A stretch of DNA of 50,939 nucleotides from Vulcaniibacterium gelatinicum. GTDB taxonomy: Bacteria > Pseudomonadota > Gammaproteobacteria > Xanthomonadales > Xanthomonadaceae. This document shows, one piece after another, positions 34,335 through 42,129 of the stretch; position 1 is the stretch's first letter, and every line of letters begins with the position of its first letter. A program made the position numbers and the translations under genes. The stretch spans positions 106,511 through 157,449 of the forward strand of contig NZ_VNKO01000006.1 of NCBI RefSeq assembly GCF_008033445.1. The letters are read 5' to 3'. The notes under the pieces were generated by a model. It saw only the letters and a program-made list of their open reading frames with translations, made no database searches and was not told the DNA's origin.

Positions 34335-34777
34335 CAGGCGCCTCCCTTCAGGCCGAAGAACAGCGGGCCGCTCCAATGCTGGCCGGTGATGTGCCGCGCC
34401 ACGGCGGTCAGGCTCTTGAAGCGGCGGCCTTCGTATTCGAAGTGACCATCGGCGTCAACCGTCACCCGGTGCTCGCGCTCGCCCCATTCGCGTAGCAGCA
34501 CGGTGCCCGGTGCGAAGTCGAACTTACGCGGGCGCGCGCGCAGTTTGATCTTGGAGTGCTTCGCGCCGATGGCCTCAAGGCGCTGGCGCGTTTCGGGTGC
34601 GAGTCCGCCGAAGGCTTCTTCCTGCAGCTTGTAGGCGATACGGGATTCGACATGGGTGCGGTTCGGAAACTCCGGGCGCCGCTCGAAGTACCGATCCCAG
34701 AGCACCCAGAGTTCGGCCATCGGCAGGTGACTCAGCTCGGCGATCCGCGCCGCGACGGAAGCTTGTTTCTCGTTCAT
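34334..34777 (-). CDS. DUF2924 protein
   Basis: The protein has 147 residues. The pattern AELWVLWDRYFERRPEFPNR, YKLQEEAFGGL, GTVLLREWGEREHRVTV, FEYEGRRFKSLTAVARHITG and WSGPLFFGL is that of DUF2924, a family almost always encoded just upstream of a serine recombinase. An accessory role in recombination is inferred from this constant linkage. The ATG at 34777 has a perfect AGGAGAAG ribosome site. The stop overlaps the recombinase ATG. Confidence 0.88.
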   Translation of the reverse strand: MNEKQASVAARIAELSHLPMAELWVLWDRYFERRPEFPNRTHVESRIAYKLQEEAFGGLAPETRQRLEAIGAKHSKIKLRARPRKFDFAPGTVLLREWGEREHRVTVDADGHFEYEGRRFKSLTAVARHITGQHWSGPLFFGLKGGA

Positions 34778-34968
34778 CACAACTTCTCCTGTTGAGAGGG
34801 GGTTGTATGAACGCGCTGGTCGGGCAAGAAGCCAAGGCGAACCGCGCTCTGTTCCAGCCCGGAAGACCCGAGGGTACGGACGATGGCGGCCGCAAGGATG
34901 GTGGTGATTTCGCCAGCACGGGCGCTGGCGCTCATCTCTGCCGGAGATGCAAGTTCGAGGTTTCTCAT
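34777..34968 (-). CDS. Short ORF heading the DUF2924-recombinase operon
   Basis: The predicted protein has 63 residues (MRNLELASPAEMSASARAGE... ending TPSQQEKL). A GGAG ribosome site sits 6 nt before the ATG and the stop overlaps the DUF2924 start (TGATG), both supporting translation. The segment AGEITTILAAAIVR looks like an amphipathic helix. Its C-terminal LGFLPDQRVHT is encoded by the 32-bp motif that recurs twice near the right edge. Function unknown. Confidence 0.5.
   Translation of the reverse strand: MRNLELASPAEMSASARAGEITTILAAAIVRTLGSSGLEQSAVRLGFLPDQRVHTTPSQQEKL
34805..34836. repeat. 32-bp dispersed motif, copy A
   Basis: GTATGAACGCGCTG-N9-GAAGCCAAG on the + strand, 28 nt before the DUF2924 start codon (- strand). 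Copies B (49992-50023) and C (50278-50309) have the same 23 fixed bases and the same 9-nt variable spacer. Confidence 0.8.
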
Positions 34969-35031
34969 GACGGCTCCAGGGAATCGAAACCGCCAGGGAT
35001 GATGTGCGCAGATTTCCGAAGCGGATCGCAA

Positions 35032-35047
35032 CGCCGATCAATCGGCG
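35032..35047. terminator. Hairpin after the 751-residue gene
   Basis: CGCCGAT-CA-ATCGGCG, a 7-bp dyad 26 nt beyond the stop codon of the - strand gene. No T-run, so a weak terminator candidate. Confidence 0.3.
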
Positions 35048-35072
35048 CGGCGCGCTGACGCCTCAACGGCGG

Positions 35073-37328
35073 TCAGACGTCTTCGGTGACTGCTTCGATC
35101 GCAGCGCTGCGCGTGTCGCTGTCATCGACGATCACTCGATCGAGTGGGGTCAGCTTCAGCTGCCACGCCCGCGTGCCTGGGACCCTTTCGAGATAGTCGC
35201 GCCAGGGCGAGTGCTTGCCGGTGAAGAGGTTGGCCGGAGACGTGCAGCCCGTGCCGGCCATCAGCGCCTTCGTGTTGACGTGGGGCGTTCCTGCGGCCCA
35301 GGCCTCCACCAGCCGCTGCAAGACGGCGATCCTTGCTTTGCCCGTGACCCGCCACGGCGCCTTGCCCGGAAGGTACAGCGTCGCCGCGTGACCATCGGGG
35401 GCGACCTTGAGCGTCACCGTCGACCCGCCCATGGCCGCCAGTTGCCCGTGGCGATAGGCCACCTTCAGCCGGTCCAGGTCGATGGCGCTGCCGGTGCCCG
35501 CATCGGCGAGCACATCCTCGATGGGAATGACGACATTGGTGCCGGCGAATGGCAGCGGCGTCGAGGTCGTCGTCAACACCACGCCCGCCACCGGGCGCGG
35601 ACGAAGCCTCAGCGCAGCGTCGACTTTCGCGTACGCGCGCTCGTGGGACATCCTGGAGGCGAAGTACAGCGCCACGGCATGGCCGTCGATGTCGATCTCG
35701 CCAAGGAACACCGGCTCGTCGTCGAAGTGCCGACTGCGGGGTCCTTTCAAGGCCGATCCCAGCGCCGTGATCAACTCCTCGCGCAACCAGTCCAGGTGCA
35801 CCTTCCAGCGCCGGGCGAGACGGGCCGGCAGGACCACGTCCTTGCCTGTCAGGGGATCGCGGTAGCGCACGGTGTCGGCATTGGCGCAGCGTTCGAGCAC
35901 CACCTTCATCGGCTCGCCTTCGTCGACGGGGACCGACAGCTCGGCGATGCGCTCGCCTTCGATGAGGATGCCTTCGTCCTGCAGCCGCTCGATGTCGATG
36001 CCGAGCTTATGCAGTGCGAAGCCGTCCATCGGGCTGCTGGCGCTCTCCAGAAGCCGGGCGACCTGCGCGATCAGGCTCGGATCGTCCCGTCCGCAGCCCG
36101 GGTGCAGCGGTTTGCGCACCCCCAGGGCCTCGAGCAGTTGCATCCCGGCGCGGCGCAGGCGTTGGTCTTTCTCGCCAGCCAGGCTGCAGCGACCGGGCTC
36201 GGCCAGCACGATGGCCAGCGGGGTGGCCGCCGTCTCCCCCTCGAACACCAGTTCGGCCACCAGGGTCACACCGAGCAAGGCACCAGGCTGCGCGAAGGGG
36301 TGGTTGCCCCAGCGCTCGTCGATCACCTCGTGCAGTTCTGCGCCGCTGTCGATGTGCAGCGTGACGGCGTCCGTGGCATGCCCAAGCAAAGCCTTGGCTT
36401 CGGTCAGATACAGCCGCTCGATGCGACCCCCGTCGATGCGCGGCTTGGTGTCCTTCAGTGGCCGCGCAAAGCGCGACAGGTCGTAGCGCGAGCGGTCCAG
36501 CGGACGGTTCGACAAGGGGGCTTTGAAGCCGTGACGGGACAGCACGTTGGCCAGCGGCGCACGGGTGCCCAGCGTCGGGGCAAAGACTTCGACGAGCCCA
36601 CGATGAGGCGCGTAGATGAGGGTGGCGTCGCGCGCCGGGAAGTAGAAGAAGCTCTTGCGCTGGCGGTTGCGCATCTCCACCGCGGCCACCTGATCGCCGG
36701 CGAAACGCACCACGAGGTAGTGTGTCGCCTGGGTCTGGCCTTGCCGGTTCGGCTCCTCCATGGCCACGTGGATGACCTCGCAGGGCTCGGCCAGCCGCAT
36801 CGCCTCGGTGAGTTGCGCTTCCAGCCGGTCCTTGACCGCATCGTTCCACAGGAAGGGCGGCGCCTCGCCAGGCACGTCGAACGCGTCGTGCAGGCGTTTG
36901 AGCCCCTTCAGGTCCTGGGTGTTGACGATGGACTCGGCAGTGTCGAAGAGCTTGATCGAGGCCTCGCTGTGCGTTCGCATCCACACCGCGCGACCGACCT
37001 CGCCGCCTTCTTGCGCACGAAACCGTGCGAGCAGGTCCTCGTCGTAGAGCTGCTCGGCGACGGTGGCGAGGATGGCGGCCCCGCGCACGGTGCTCAGGCG
37101 CAGCACCCGCAAAGCTTCGCGCTCGGCCGGATCGCGCTGCTCCTTGCGCAGGTGCTTGATGTGCTCGATGAGGGCAGCGCTCAGCCCCTCGTCGGGCTGC
37201 GTCCAATCAAACCCGCGCTGCAGTCCCAGGCACTCGGGCAGGCCGGCGAACAGCTTGAGGACTGATGCCGGCACGCGCTCGACCAGCTCCAGCAGACAGT
37301 GTGCGTTGGTCAGGGTCTTCTTGCCCAT
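35073..37328 (-). CDS. Large protein of unknown function (751 aa)
   Basis: I do not recognise a family. The 751-residue protein has no signal peptide or membrane segment and no Walker motifs. It begins MGKKTLTNAHCLLELVERVP. The first third is helical (to about 200). The middle has alternating beta strands (THYLVVRFAGDQVAAVEMRN, RKSFFYFPARDATLIYAPHR). The last third contains several beta-rich segments and a basic stretch. It starts 25 nt after the PIN protein stop on the same strand, so it likely shares the HTH-PIN transcript. A defence or regulatory role is possible but unsupported by motifs. Confidence 0.7.
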   Translation of the reverse strand: MGKKTLTNAHCLLELVERVPASVLKLFAGLPECLGLQRGFDWTQPDEGLSAALIEHIKHLRKEQRDPAEREALRVLRLSTVRGAAILATVAEQLYDEDLLARFRAQEGGEVGRAVWMRTHSEASIKLFDTAESIVNTQDLKGLKRLHDAFDVPGEAPPFLWNDAVKDRLEAQLTEAMRLAEPCEVIHVAMEEPNRQGQTQATHYLVVRFAGDQVAAVEMRNRQRKSFFYFPARDATLIYAPHRGLVEVFAPTLGTRAPLANVLSRHGFKAPLSNRPLDRSRYDLSRFARPLKDTKPRIDGGRIERLYLTEAKALLGHATDAVTLHIDSGAELHEVIDERWGNHPFAQPGALLGVTLVAELVFEGETAATPLAIVLAEPGRCSLAGEKDQRLRRAGMQLLEALGVRKPLHPGCGRDDPSLIAQVARLLESASSPMDGFALHKLGIDIERLQDEGILIEGERIAELSVPVDEGEPMKVVLERCANADTVRYRDPLTGKDVVLPARLARRWKVHLDWLREELITALGSALKGPRSRHFDDEPVFLGEIDIDGHAVALYFASRMSHERAYAKVDAALRLRPRPVAGVVLTTTSTPLPFAGTNVVIPIEDVLADAGTGSAIDLDRLKVAYRHGQLAAMGGSTVTLKVAPDGHAATLYLPGKAPWRVTGKARIAVLQRLVEAWAAGTPHVNTKALMAGTGCTSPANLFTGKHSPWRDYLERVPGTRAWQLKLTPLDRVIVDDSDTRSAAIEAVTEDV

Positions 37329-37353
37329 GCTCCCTCCGATACAGCGCGGTGCC

Positions 37354-37926
37354 TCACATGGCCATGACCCATGGGCGCATCACCGCCACCGATTGCGTCA
37401 GCCCCTGCGCCAGCAGGGTGTCCAGGTAGTCGTCCGCCGACTTGGGCGGGTTCTTCAGACTGCGGCGGTGGCGGGCGACTGCTTCGAGCACGCCGGCCGG
37501 GTGCAGATCCAGCAGATCGACGATGAAGTCGTCCGGATGCTGCGCCGCGAGGTTGTAGGGCTTGAGCGCCTCGGGCGGGAAGTCCTTGAGGTTGAAGGTC
37601 ACGATGAGGCTGGCGCCGGCGTGGATGGCGGCCGCCACCACATGGCGGTCGCTGGGGTCGGGCAACTCGATCGAGGGAATCAGGTACTCGAAGCCGGTGA
37701 CCAGGCAGTCGCGGACGTGGGCGTTCATCAGCCGCCGCGTGCGCTCGAGTTGCTCGGCAGTCAGATCGGGACGGCTGGCCAGCACGTTGCGCATCCACTC
37801 GTCGTGAATCCTGTCGCTCCAGCGCGCCCGGTACAGGTCCGACAGCGCCAGATGCATCAACAGATCGCGCAGGGGCGCGGGATAGAGCACGCAGGCGTCG
37901 TAGACGACGGTGAAGTGCGAGCTCAT
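37354..37926 (-). CDS. PIN-domain protein, putative toxin RNase
   Basis: The protein has 190 residues. The PIN fold begins VVYDACVLYPAPLRDLLMHL, with the first conserved Asp. Further acidic residues occur in DPSDRHVVAAAIHAGASLIV and FNLKDFPPEAL. PIN proteins are Mg2+-dependent ribonucleases, often VapC-type toxins. This longer version, with a C-terminal extension, is typically paired with an excisionase-like HTH antitoxin, and exactly such a gene lies 4 nt upstream. The start at 37926 (MSSHFTVVYDA) fits the fold. Confidence 0.82.
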   Translation of the reverse strand: MSSHFTVVYDACVLYPAPLRDLLMHLALSDLYRARWSDRIHDEWMRNVLASRPDLTAEQLERTRRLMNAHVRDCLVTGFEYLIPSIELPDPSDRHVVAAAIHAGASLIVTFNLKDFPPEALKPYNLAAQHPDDFIVDLLDLHPAGVLEAVARHRRSLKNPPKSADDYLDTLLAQGLTQSVAVMRPWVMAM

Positions 37927-37930
37927 CCGC

Positions 37931-38392
37931 TCAGTACCCCATGCCGAGTTCCTGGGCCTGCGCGGCCAGTTCGTCGAGGGCCTTGCGGCGCTCGGCATCG
38001 ATCCGGTGCTTGTAGGCGATCACGTCCTGGTAACGCACCCGACGATGCGTGCCGATCTTGTGGAACGGGATCTCGCCTTTTTCCAGCAACTGCACGAGGA
38101 AGGGCCGCGAGACGTTGAGCAGGTCCGCCGCTTCCTGCGTGGTCAGCTCGGCGTGGATCGGGATGACGGTGACGGCATTGCCCTGGCCGATCTCGGTCAG
38201 CACGTCCAGCAGCAACCGCAGCGCCGTGGTCGGCAGCGTCACTGAGCGCACCGCGCCCTTGTCGTCGTGGAAGTCGATCTGCTGGGTCTCGGCGCGCGTT
38301 TGCAGCACCGTCGAGAGCACGCGCCCGGACTCCCGGGCGAGCGCGACGTCCTCGGCCGAGGGCAGCGCCTTGGGGATGGTGGGGGTCGTCAT
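37931..38392 (-). CDS. Excisionase-family HTH protein, putative antitoxin
   Basis: The protein has 153 residues. The C-terminal HTH_17 domain (about 95-140) reads LTTQEAADLLNVSRPFLVQL, LEKGEIPFHKIGTHRRVRYQ. The N-terminal helical part is probably for dimerisation. Position directly before the PIN gene and direct repeats in its promoter fit an autoregulating antitoxin. The ATG at 38392 has a GGAG ribosome site. An upstream open extension to 38545 runs through the promoter and is rejected. Confidence 0.8.
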   Translation of the reverse strand: MTTPTIPKALPSAEDVALARESGRVLSTVLQTRAETQQIDFHDDKGAVRSVTLPTTALRLLLDVLTEIGQGNAVTVIPIHAELTTQEAADLLNVSRPFLVQLLEKGEIPFHKIGTHRRVRYQDVIAYKHRIDAERRKALDELAAQAQELGMGY

Positions 38393-38430
38393 GGGGCTCT
38401 CCAGGCAGGGGGTGATTCGCAGCAAGGGGC

Positions 38431-38467
38431 AGTATAACCGAAACAAACGAAATCGCAATAAACGTAA
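38431..38467 (-). promoter_or_regulatory. Promoter with direct-repeat operator (HTH/PIN cassette)
   Basis: On the - strand TTGCGA (38458-38453), 16 nt, TATACT (38436-38431). Three 9-mers of the form TTNCGNTTN surround the -35: TTACGTTTA (38467-38459), TTTCGTTTG (38452-38444) and TTTCGGTTA (38443-38435). This is a good layout for repression by the downstream HTH protein. The region is notably AT-richer than its surroundings. Confidence 0.6.
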
Positions 38468-38498
38468 TGTGCAGCGGATATTCTGTTGCATCAATGAC

Positions 38499-38552
38499 TT
38501 AGGCGAGCGACTACCGGCCGGGCGGGGGCGGCCCATCGGCGCCATCGCCTAA
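38499..38552. repeat. 8-bp inverted repeat in the divergent gap
   Basis: TTAGGCGA (38499-38506) and TCGCCTAA (38545-38552) enclose 38 bp of very GC-rich sequence between the HTH/PIN cassette and the phage-type operon. Possibly a boundary or operator of the plus-strand operon. Confidence 0.3.
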
Positions 38553-38592
38553 AAGACTCGCGCCCAAGCCCAAAGCCCCGGCCCATGGAATA

Positions 38593-38617
38593 GAGGCTCC
38601 CAAACACAAGGAGCCTC
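38593..38617 (+). promoter_or_regulatory. Hairpin covering the ribosome site of the first operon gene
   Basis: GAGGCTCC-9 nt-GGAGCCTC, a perfect 8-bp stem whose 3' arm contains the GGAG ribosome site, ending 3 nt before the ATG at 38621. Folding would hide the site, so translation of the first gene may be controlled. Confidence 0.5.
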
Positions 38618-38620
38618 GCC

Positions 38621-38884
38621 ATGCAAATCCTCGCTGCACCTGTTCAATCCGGCCGGGACGCCCGCCCGGCATCGGCACCGGATGCGACCCCCATCGCTCT
38701 GAACGAGTTCGAACTCGCCGCTCGCTGGCGGTTGTCCGTCCACACCCTGCGCCGTTGGCGCCAGGAACAACTCGGCCCGGTCTTCTGCAAGCTCGGCTCG
38801 CGCGTCACCTACCTGATCAGTGACGTCGAGGCCTTCGAGCGGCGCGTCTCGCGCTACTCGACCTTCGCACGGGCATACCAGTGA
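38621..38884 (+). CDS. HTH DNA-binding protein (AlpA/MerR-like)
   Basis: The protein has 87 residues. The domain covers about 28-78: EFELAARWRLSVHTLRRWRQ, EQLGPVFCKLGSRVTYLISD, VEAFERR. This is the excisionase/AlpA type of winged HTH. As the first gene of a long phage-like operon it could be its regulator or a recombination accessory protein. A hairpin masks its ribosome site. Confidence 0.75.
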   Translation: MQILAAPVQSGRDARPASAPDATPIALNEFELAARWRLSVHTLRRWRQEQLGPVFCKLGSRVTYLISDVEAFERRVSRYSTFARAYQ

Positions 38885-38894
38885 GGCGGCGGCC

Positions 38895-39374
38895 ATGAGC
38901 GACCTCACCCTCTACCCCGCCGACATCGCCGCGATGTCCGTCGGCCAGCTGGCCGCGCTGCCGCCTGCCCAGAAGGCGGAGATCAGCCGCAACCTCGACG
39001 AAGCGCTCGCCTGGCTCAAGCAGGCCCGCGCGAAGTTCGACGCCGCGCTGGAGGCCGCCTACGGCGAGCAGGCCCGTGCTGCCCGCCTCGAGGCCGGCAA
39101 GGACTTCGGCGTCGTGCACCTGAAGGACGGGCTGCTTCGCGTGACGGTCGATGTCCCGAAGCGCGTGTCCTGGGACCAGGCGCAACTGGCCGCCATCGCC
39201 CGGCGCATCGCCGCCGCCGGCGAGAAGGTCGAGGACTACCTGGACGTCGAGTACTCCGTCTCGGAATCGCGCTTCTCCAACTGGCCGCCGGCACTGCGCG
39301 CCGGGTTCGAGGCCGCCCGCACCGTCAAGCCCGGCAAGCCCACGTTCCGGCTGGCCCTCGTCTCGGAGGAGTGA
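38895..39374 (+). CDS. Phage-associated hypothetical protein
   Basis: The protein has 159 residues. It is mostly helical, with an N-terminal pattern AAMSVGQLAALPPAQKAEIS then RNLDEALAWLKQARAKFDAA (coiled coil about 30-65), followed by GKDFGVVHLKDGLLRVTVDV and a conserved C-terminus SRFSNWPPALRAGFEAARTV. It is 10 nt after the HTH gene and 3 nt before the BRO gene. I know of no characterised function; proteins like this accompany phage replication genes. Confidence 0.65.
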   Translation: MSDLTLYPADIAAMSVGQLAALPPAQKAEISRNLDEALAWLKQARAKFDAALEAAYGEQARAARLEAGKDFGVVHLKDGLLRVTVDVPKRVSWDQAQLAAIARRIAAAGEKVEDYLDVEYSVSESRFSNWPPALRAGFEAARTVKPGKPTFRLALVSEE

Positions 39375-39377
39375 TCC

Positions 39378-40151
39378 ATGAGCACCGAACTGATCCCGTT
39401 TGATTTCGAGGGCCGTCCGGTCCGGGTCGTCACGGATGCCCAAGGCGAACCGTGGTTCGTCGCGGCGGATGTGTGCGCGGTTCTTGAACTGCCGAACACC
39501 ACCCGCGCCCTGGCGCGGCTGGACCCTGACGAGCAAGCCCTGATCTCAATTCAGGGCATCTCGCGCGGCAATGACCAGGTCAACGTCGTCAACGAGCCCG
39601 GGCTGTACAGCCTGGTCCTCGGCAGCCGCAAGCGCGAGGCCAAGCGCTTCAAGCGCTGGGTCACCCACGAGGTGCTGCCGGCGATCCGCAAGACGGGCAG
39701 CTACACGGTGCCAAGTGCACGCCCGACCCTGCCGGCACCCACCCAGGACCGCGTCGCCGCTCTGCTGCTGATCGGCGAGGCCGTGGCCAAGGTGCCGGGG
39801 GTCAAACCCGGCATCGCGATGGCGGCCACGCTCACCTGCATCCAGGAGAACACGGGCTTGGCGGTCGAGACGCTGCGCCGCGCCCTTCCTGCCCGGGACA
39901 CTGCGGCGAACGAGGCGATCTGCTCGCTCAACGCCACCCAGCTCGGCAGGCTGCTCGGCCTGTCGGCCAAGGCCACCAACCAGCGCCTGGCCCACCACGG
40001 CCTGCAGTTCCGCAACGAACGCGACGAGTGGGAACTGACCGAAGCCGGCGAGGCTTGGGCCGAAGCCATGCCGTACTCGCGCAACGGGCACAGCGGCTAC
40101 CAGATCCTCTGGAACCCCGCCGTCGCTGAAGTGCTGAAGGAGGTGGCGTGA
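39378..40151 (+). CDS. BRO-family antirepressor-like protein
   Basis: The protein has 257 residues. The N-terminal Bro-N domain (about 5-110) holds PFDFEGRPVRVVTDAQGEPW, FVAADVCAVLELPNTTRALA, NEPGLYSLVLGSRKREAKRF and KRWVTHEVLPAIRKTGSYTV. The C-terminal part contains an HTH-like segment (ATQLGRLLGLSAKATNQRLA) and ends like phage KilA-C/antirepressor domains. Such proteins counteract phage repressors or bind DNA. The stop overlaps the next ATG (TGATG). Confidence 0.85.
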   Translation: MSTELIPFDFEGRPVRVVTDAQGEPWFVAADVCAVLELPNTTRALARLDPDEQALISIQGISRGNDQVNVVNEPGLYSLVLGSRKREAKRFKRWVTHEVLPAIRKTGSYTVPSARPTLPAPTQDRVAALLLIGEAVAKVPGVKPGIAMAATLTCIQENTGLAVETLRRALPARDTAANEAICSLNATQLGRLLGLSAKATNQRLAHHGLQFRNERDEWELTEAGEAWAEAMPYSRNGHSGYQILWNPAVAEVLKEVA

Positions 40152-40981
40152 TGGCCCTCCCCATCATCACCGCCGACCAGCGGCTGCGCGAGAAGCAGGG
40201 CGTGAAGCTCGTGCTTCTAGGCAAGAGCGGCATCGGCAAGACCAGCCAGCTCAAGACGCTGCCGGAAGGATCGACCCTGTTCGTCGACCTCGAGGCCGGG
40301 GATCTGGCCGTCAAGGACTGGCGCGGCGACTGCGTGCGCCCGACCACCTGGCCGGAGTTCCGCGATCTCGTGGTGTTCCTCGCCGGCCCGAACCCGGCGC
40401 TGCCCGCGGATGCGCCGTTCTCCGAGGCGCACTACCGGCACGTGTGCGAGCGCTACGGCGATCCCGCGCAACTAGCGAAGTACGACACCTACTTCGTCGA
40501 CAGCATCACCGTACTCGCGCGCCTGGCGCTCGTCTGGGCCAAGACCCAGCCGCAGGCCTACAGCGAGCGCACTGGCAAGCCCGACACCCGGGGCGCCTAC
40601 GGCCTGCTCGGCTCGGAACTCATCGGGGCGCTGACCCACCTGCAGCACGCGCGCGGCAAGCACGTGGTGTTCGTGGCCATCCTCGACGAGCGCCTGGACG
40701 ACTTCAACCGCAAGGTCTTCGTGCCGCAGATCGAGGGCGCCAAGACCGCGGCGGAACTGCCCGGCATCGTCGACGAGGTGGTCACCTTGGCCGAGATCAA
40801 GGCGGAGGACGGCTCGTCCTACCGCGCCTTCGTCTGCCACACGCTGAACCCCTACGGCGTCCCGGCCAAGGACCGCTCCGGCCAGCTCGAGTTGCTGGAG
40901 CCGCCGAACCTGCGCGCGCTGATCGACAAGTGCGCCGCCGCCACCCGCCTTCCGCCATCCGCTACCGCCTTCGAGGAGTGA
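40151..40981 (+). CDS. RecA-like ATPase (Sak4-type, PF13479-like)
   Basis: The protein has 276 residues. Walker A LLGKSGIGKTSQ is at 22-33, and Walker B is YDTYFVDSIT at 111-120. The compact RecA-core layout, with an early P-loop and no extra domains, matches phage nucleotide-binding/Sak4-like single-strand annealing proteins. Sak4 genes are commonly followed by an SSB-like gene, and here the next gene is a candidate for that partner. GTG at 40148 is an alternative start. It likely acts in element recombination or replication. Confidence 0.8.
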   Translation: MALPIITADQRLREKQGVKLVLLGKSGIGKTSQLKTLPEGSTLFVDLEAGDLAVKDWRGDCVRPTTWPEFRDLVVFLAGPNPALPADAPFSEAHYRHVCERYGDPAQLAKYDTYFVDSITVLARLALVWAKTQPQAYSERTGKPDTRGAYGLLGSELIGALTHLQHARGKHVVFVAILDERLDDFNRKVFVPQIEGAKTAAELPGIVDEVVTLAEIKAEDGSSYRAFVCHTLNPYGVPAKDRSGQLELLEPPNLRALIDKCAAATRLPPSATAFEE

Positions 40982-40984
40982 GCC

Positions 40985-41614
40985 ATGACCGCCTGGAACG
41001 ATTTCAACGACGCGCAGCAGCAGCCCAGTTTCGACCTCATCCCCAAGGGCACGCTCGCCCGCGTGCGCATGACCTTGAAGCCCGGGGGCTACGACGATCC
41101 GGCGCAGGGCTGGACGGGCGGCTACGCTACCCAGAGCTTCGAGACGGGATCGATCTATCTCGCCGCCGAGTTCGTGGTGCTGGAGGGCGAGTACGCCCGG
41201 CGCAAGCTCTGGAGCAACATCGGCCTGCATTCCCCGAAGGGCCCGGCCTGGGGCCAGATGGGCCGCAGCCTCATCCGCGCGATCCTCAACAGCGCCCGCA
41301 ACGTCCATCCCCTGGACAACGGGCCGCAGGCCGCCGCCGCGCGGCGCATCCAGGGCTTCCACGAGCTCGACGGCATCGAGTTCCTCGCCCGCATCGACAT
41401 CGAGAAGGACGGCCGCGGCGACTTGAAGAACGTCGTCAAGAGCGCCGTCGAGCCCGACCACCCGGACTACGCCCGCCTGATGGGCGTGCCGCCGAAGAGC
41501 CCCGGCACCGGTAACGAAGGCGCGCCGGCGGCGGTCACCCCGCCCCGTGCGATGCCTGCGCCTGCCGTTCCCCAACGCCCCGCCGTGCCGGGCAAGCCGG
41601 CCTGGGCGCAGTGA
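40985..41614 (+). CDS. Putative ssDNA-binding protein (DUF669-like)
   Basis: The protein has 209 residues. A beta-rich N-terminal domain (FDLIPKGTLARVRMTLKPGG, GSIYLAAEFVVLEGEYARRK, LWSNIGLHSPKG) is followed by a charged region and a Pro/Ala-rich tail ending PGKPAWAQ, reminiscent of the disordered tails of SSB proteins. The assignment rests on this layout and on pairing with the RecA-like ATPase. Sequence similarity to DUF669 is only suspected. Confidence 0.5.
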   Translation: MTAWNDFNDAQQQPSFDLIPKGTLARVRMTLKPGGYDDPAQGWTGGYATQSFETGSIYLAAEFVVLEGEYARRKLWSNIGLHSPKGPAWGQMGRSLIRAILNSARNVHPLDNGPQAAAARRIQGFHELDGIEFLARIDIEKDGRGDLKNVVKSAVEPDHPDYARLMGVPPKSPGTGNEGAPAAVTPPRAMPAPAVPQRPAVPGKPAWAQ

Positions 41615-41625
41615 GAGGAGGGCCG

Positions 41626-42129
41626 GTGAAGTGCTGGGTCTGCAAACGACAGGCGCGCGGCTACGGCCACTCGGACCTCCGGCATGCGGTGGGCGACGCC
41701 CGGCGCTATCCGATCGACTGGGTGTTCTGCTCGCGGCGCTGCCAGGAGGCGTTTCACACGCTCTACGGCAACTGGCTGCGGGTGCGGGATGGACGTCCAC
41801 CCCTCGGGGAGGTCGCGATGATCGATCCGTCTGACGTCGAACTGGCCGCGATGAGGAAGTGCCTCAAGGCCTTCGGCGCGGCGGCAGAAAGCATCGGCTT
41901 CGAGAAACCCCTCGGCGCGTACTCCGAGGCCGAGGCCCTGCGGGTGATCGACGCCATCGTCACCTGCTACACGGAGGCGATGGTCGAGCACCACGAGGCG
42001 ACCAAGTACCCGCCGGTGCGCGGGCTCAAGGAACCGGTGTCCGACCCCTTCGCCGACCTCGAGGACGATCTGCCGTGGGAGGAACCGAAGGCGGCCCCGA
42101 AAGCGGCACAGAAGGAGGCGCGGCGATGA
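41626..42129 (+). CDS. Phage zinc-binding hypothetical protein (DUF6511-like)
   Basis: The protein has 167 residues. Two cysteine pairs (C3/C6 in VKCWVCKRQ and C35/C39 in FCSRRCQEAF) form a likely treble-clef-type zinc site. The C-terminal half is helical with an acidic end (DPFADLEDDLPWEE). GTG at 41626 is chosen because GAGAGGAGGG sits just upstream; GTG at 41611 would overlap the previous stop and lack a site. The end overlaps the nuclease gene by 4 bp. Confidence 0.65.
   Translation: MKCWVCKRQARGYGHSDLRHAVGDARRYPIDWVFCSRRCQEAFHTLYGNWLRVRDGRPPLGEVAMIDPSDVELAAMRKCLKAFGAAAESIGFEKPLGAYSEAEALRVIDAIVTCYTEAMVEHHEATKYPPVRGLKEPVSDPFADLEDDLPWEEPKAAPKAAQKEARR

Noticed and set aside
34807-35058. Plus-strand frame starting MNALVGQEAK, and relatives MNALFDQEAK (49994) and MNALPAREAK (50280)
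   Set aside because: All three begin in the dispersed 32-bp motif but diverge completely afterwards, have no ribosome sites, and run against the coding strand. The shared start reflects the DNA motif, not a protein family.
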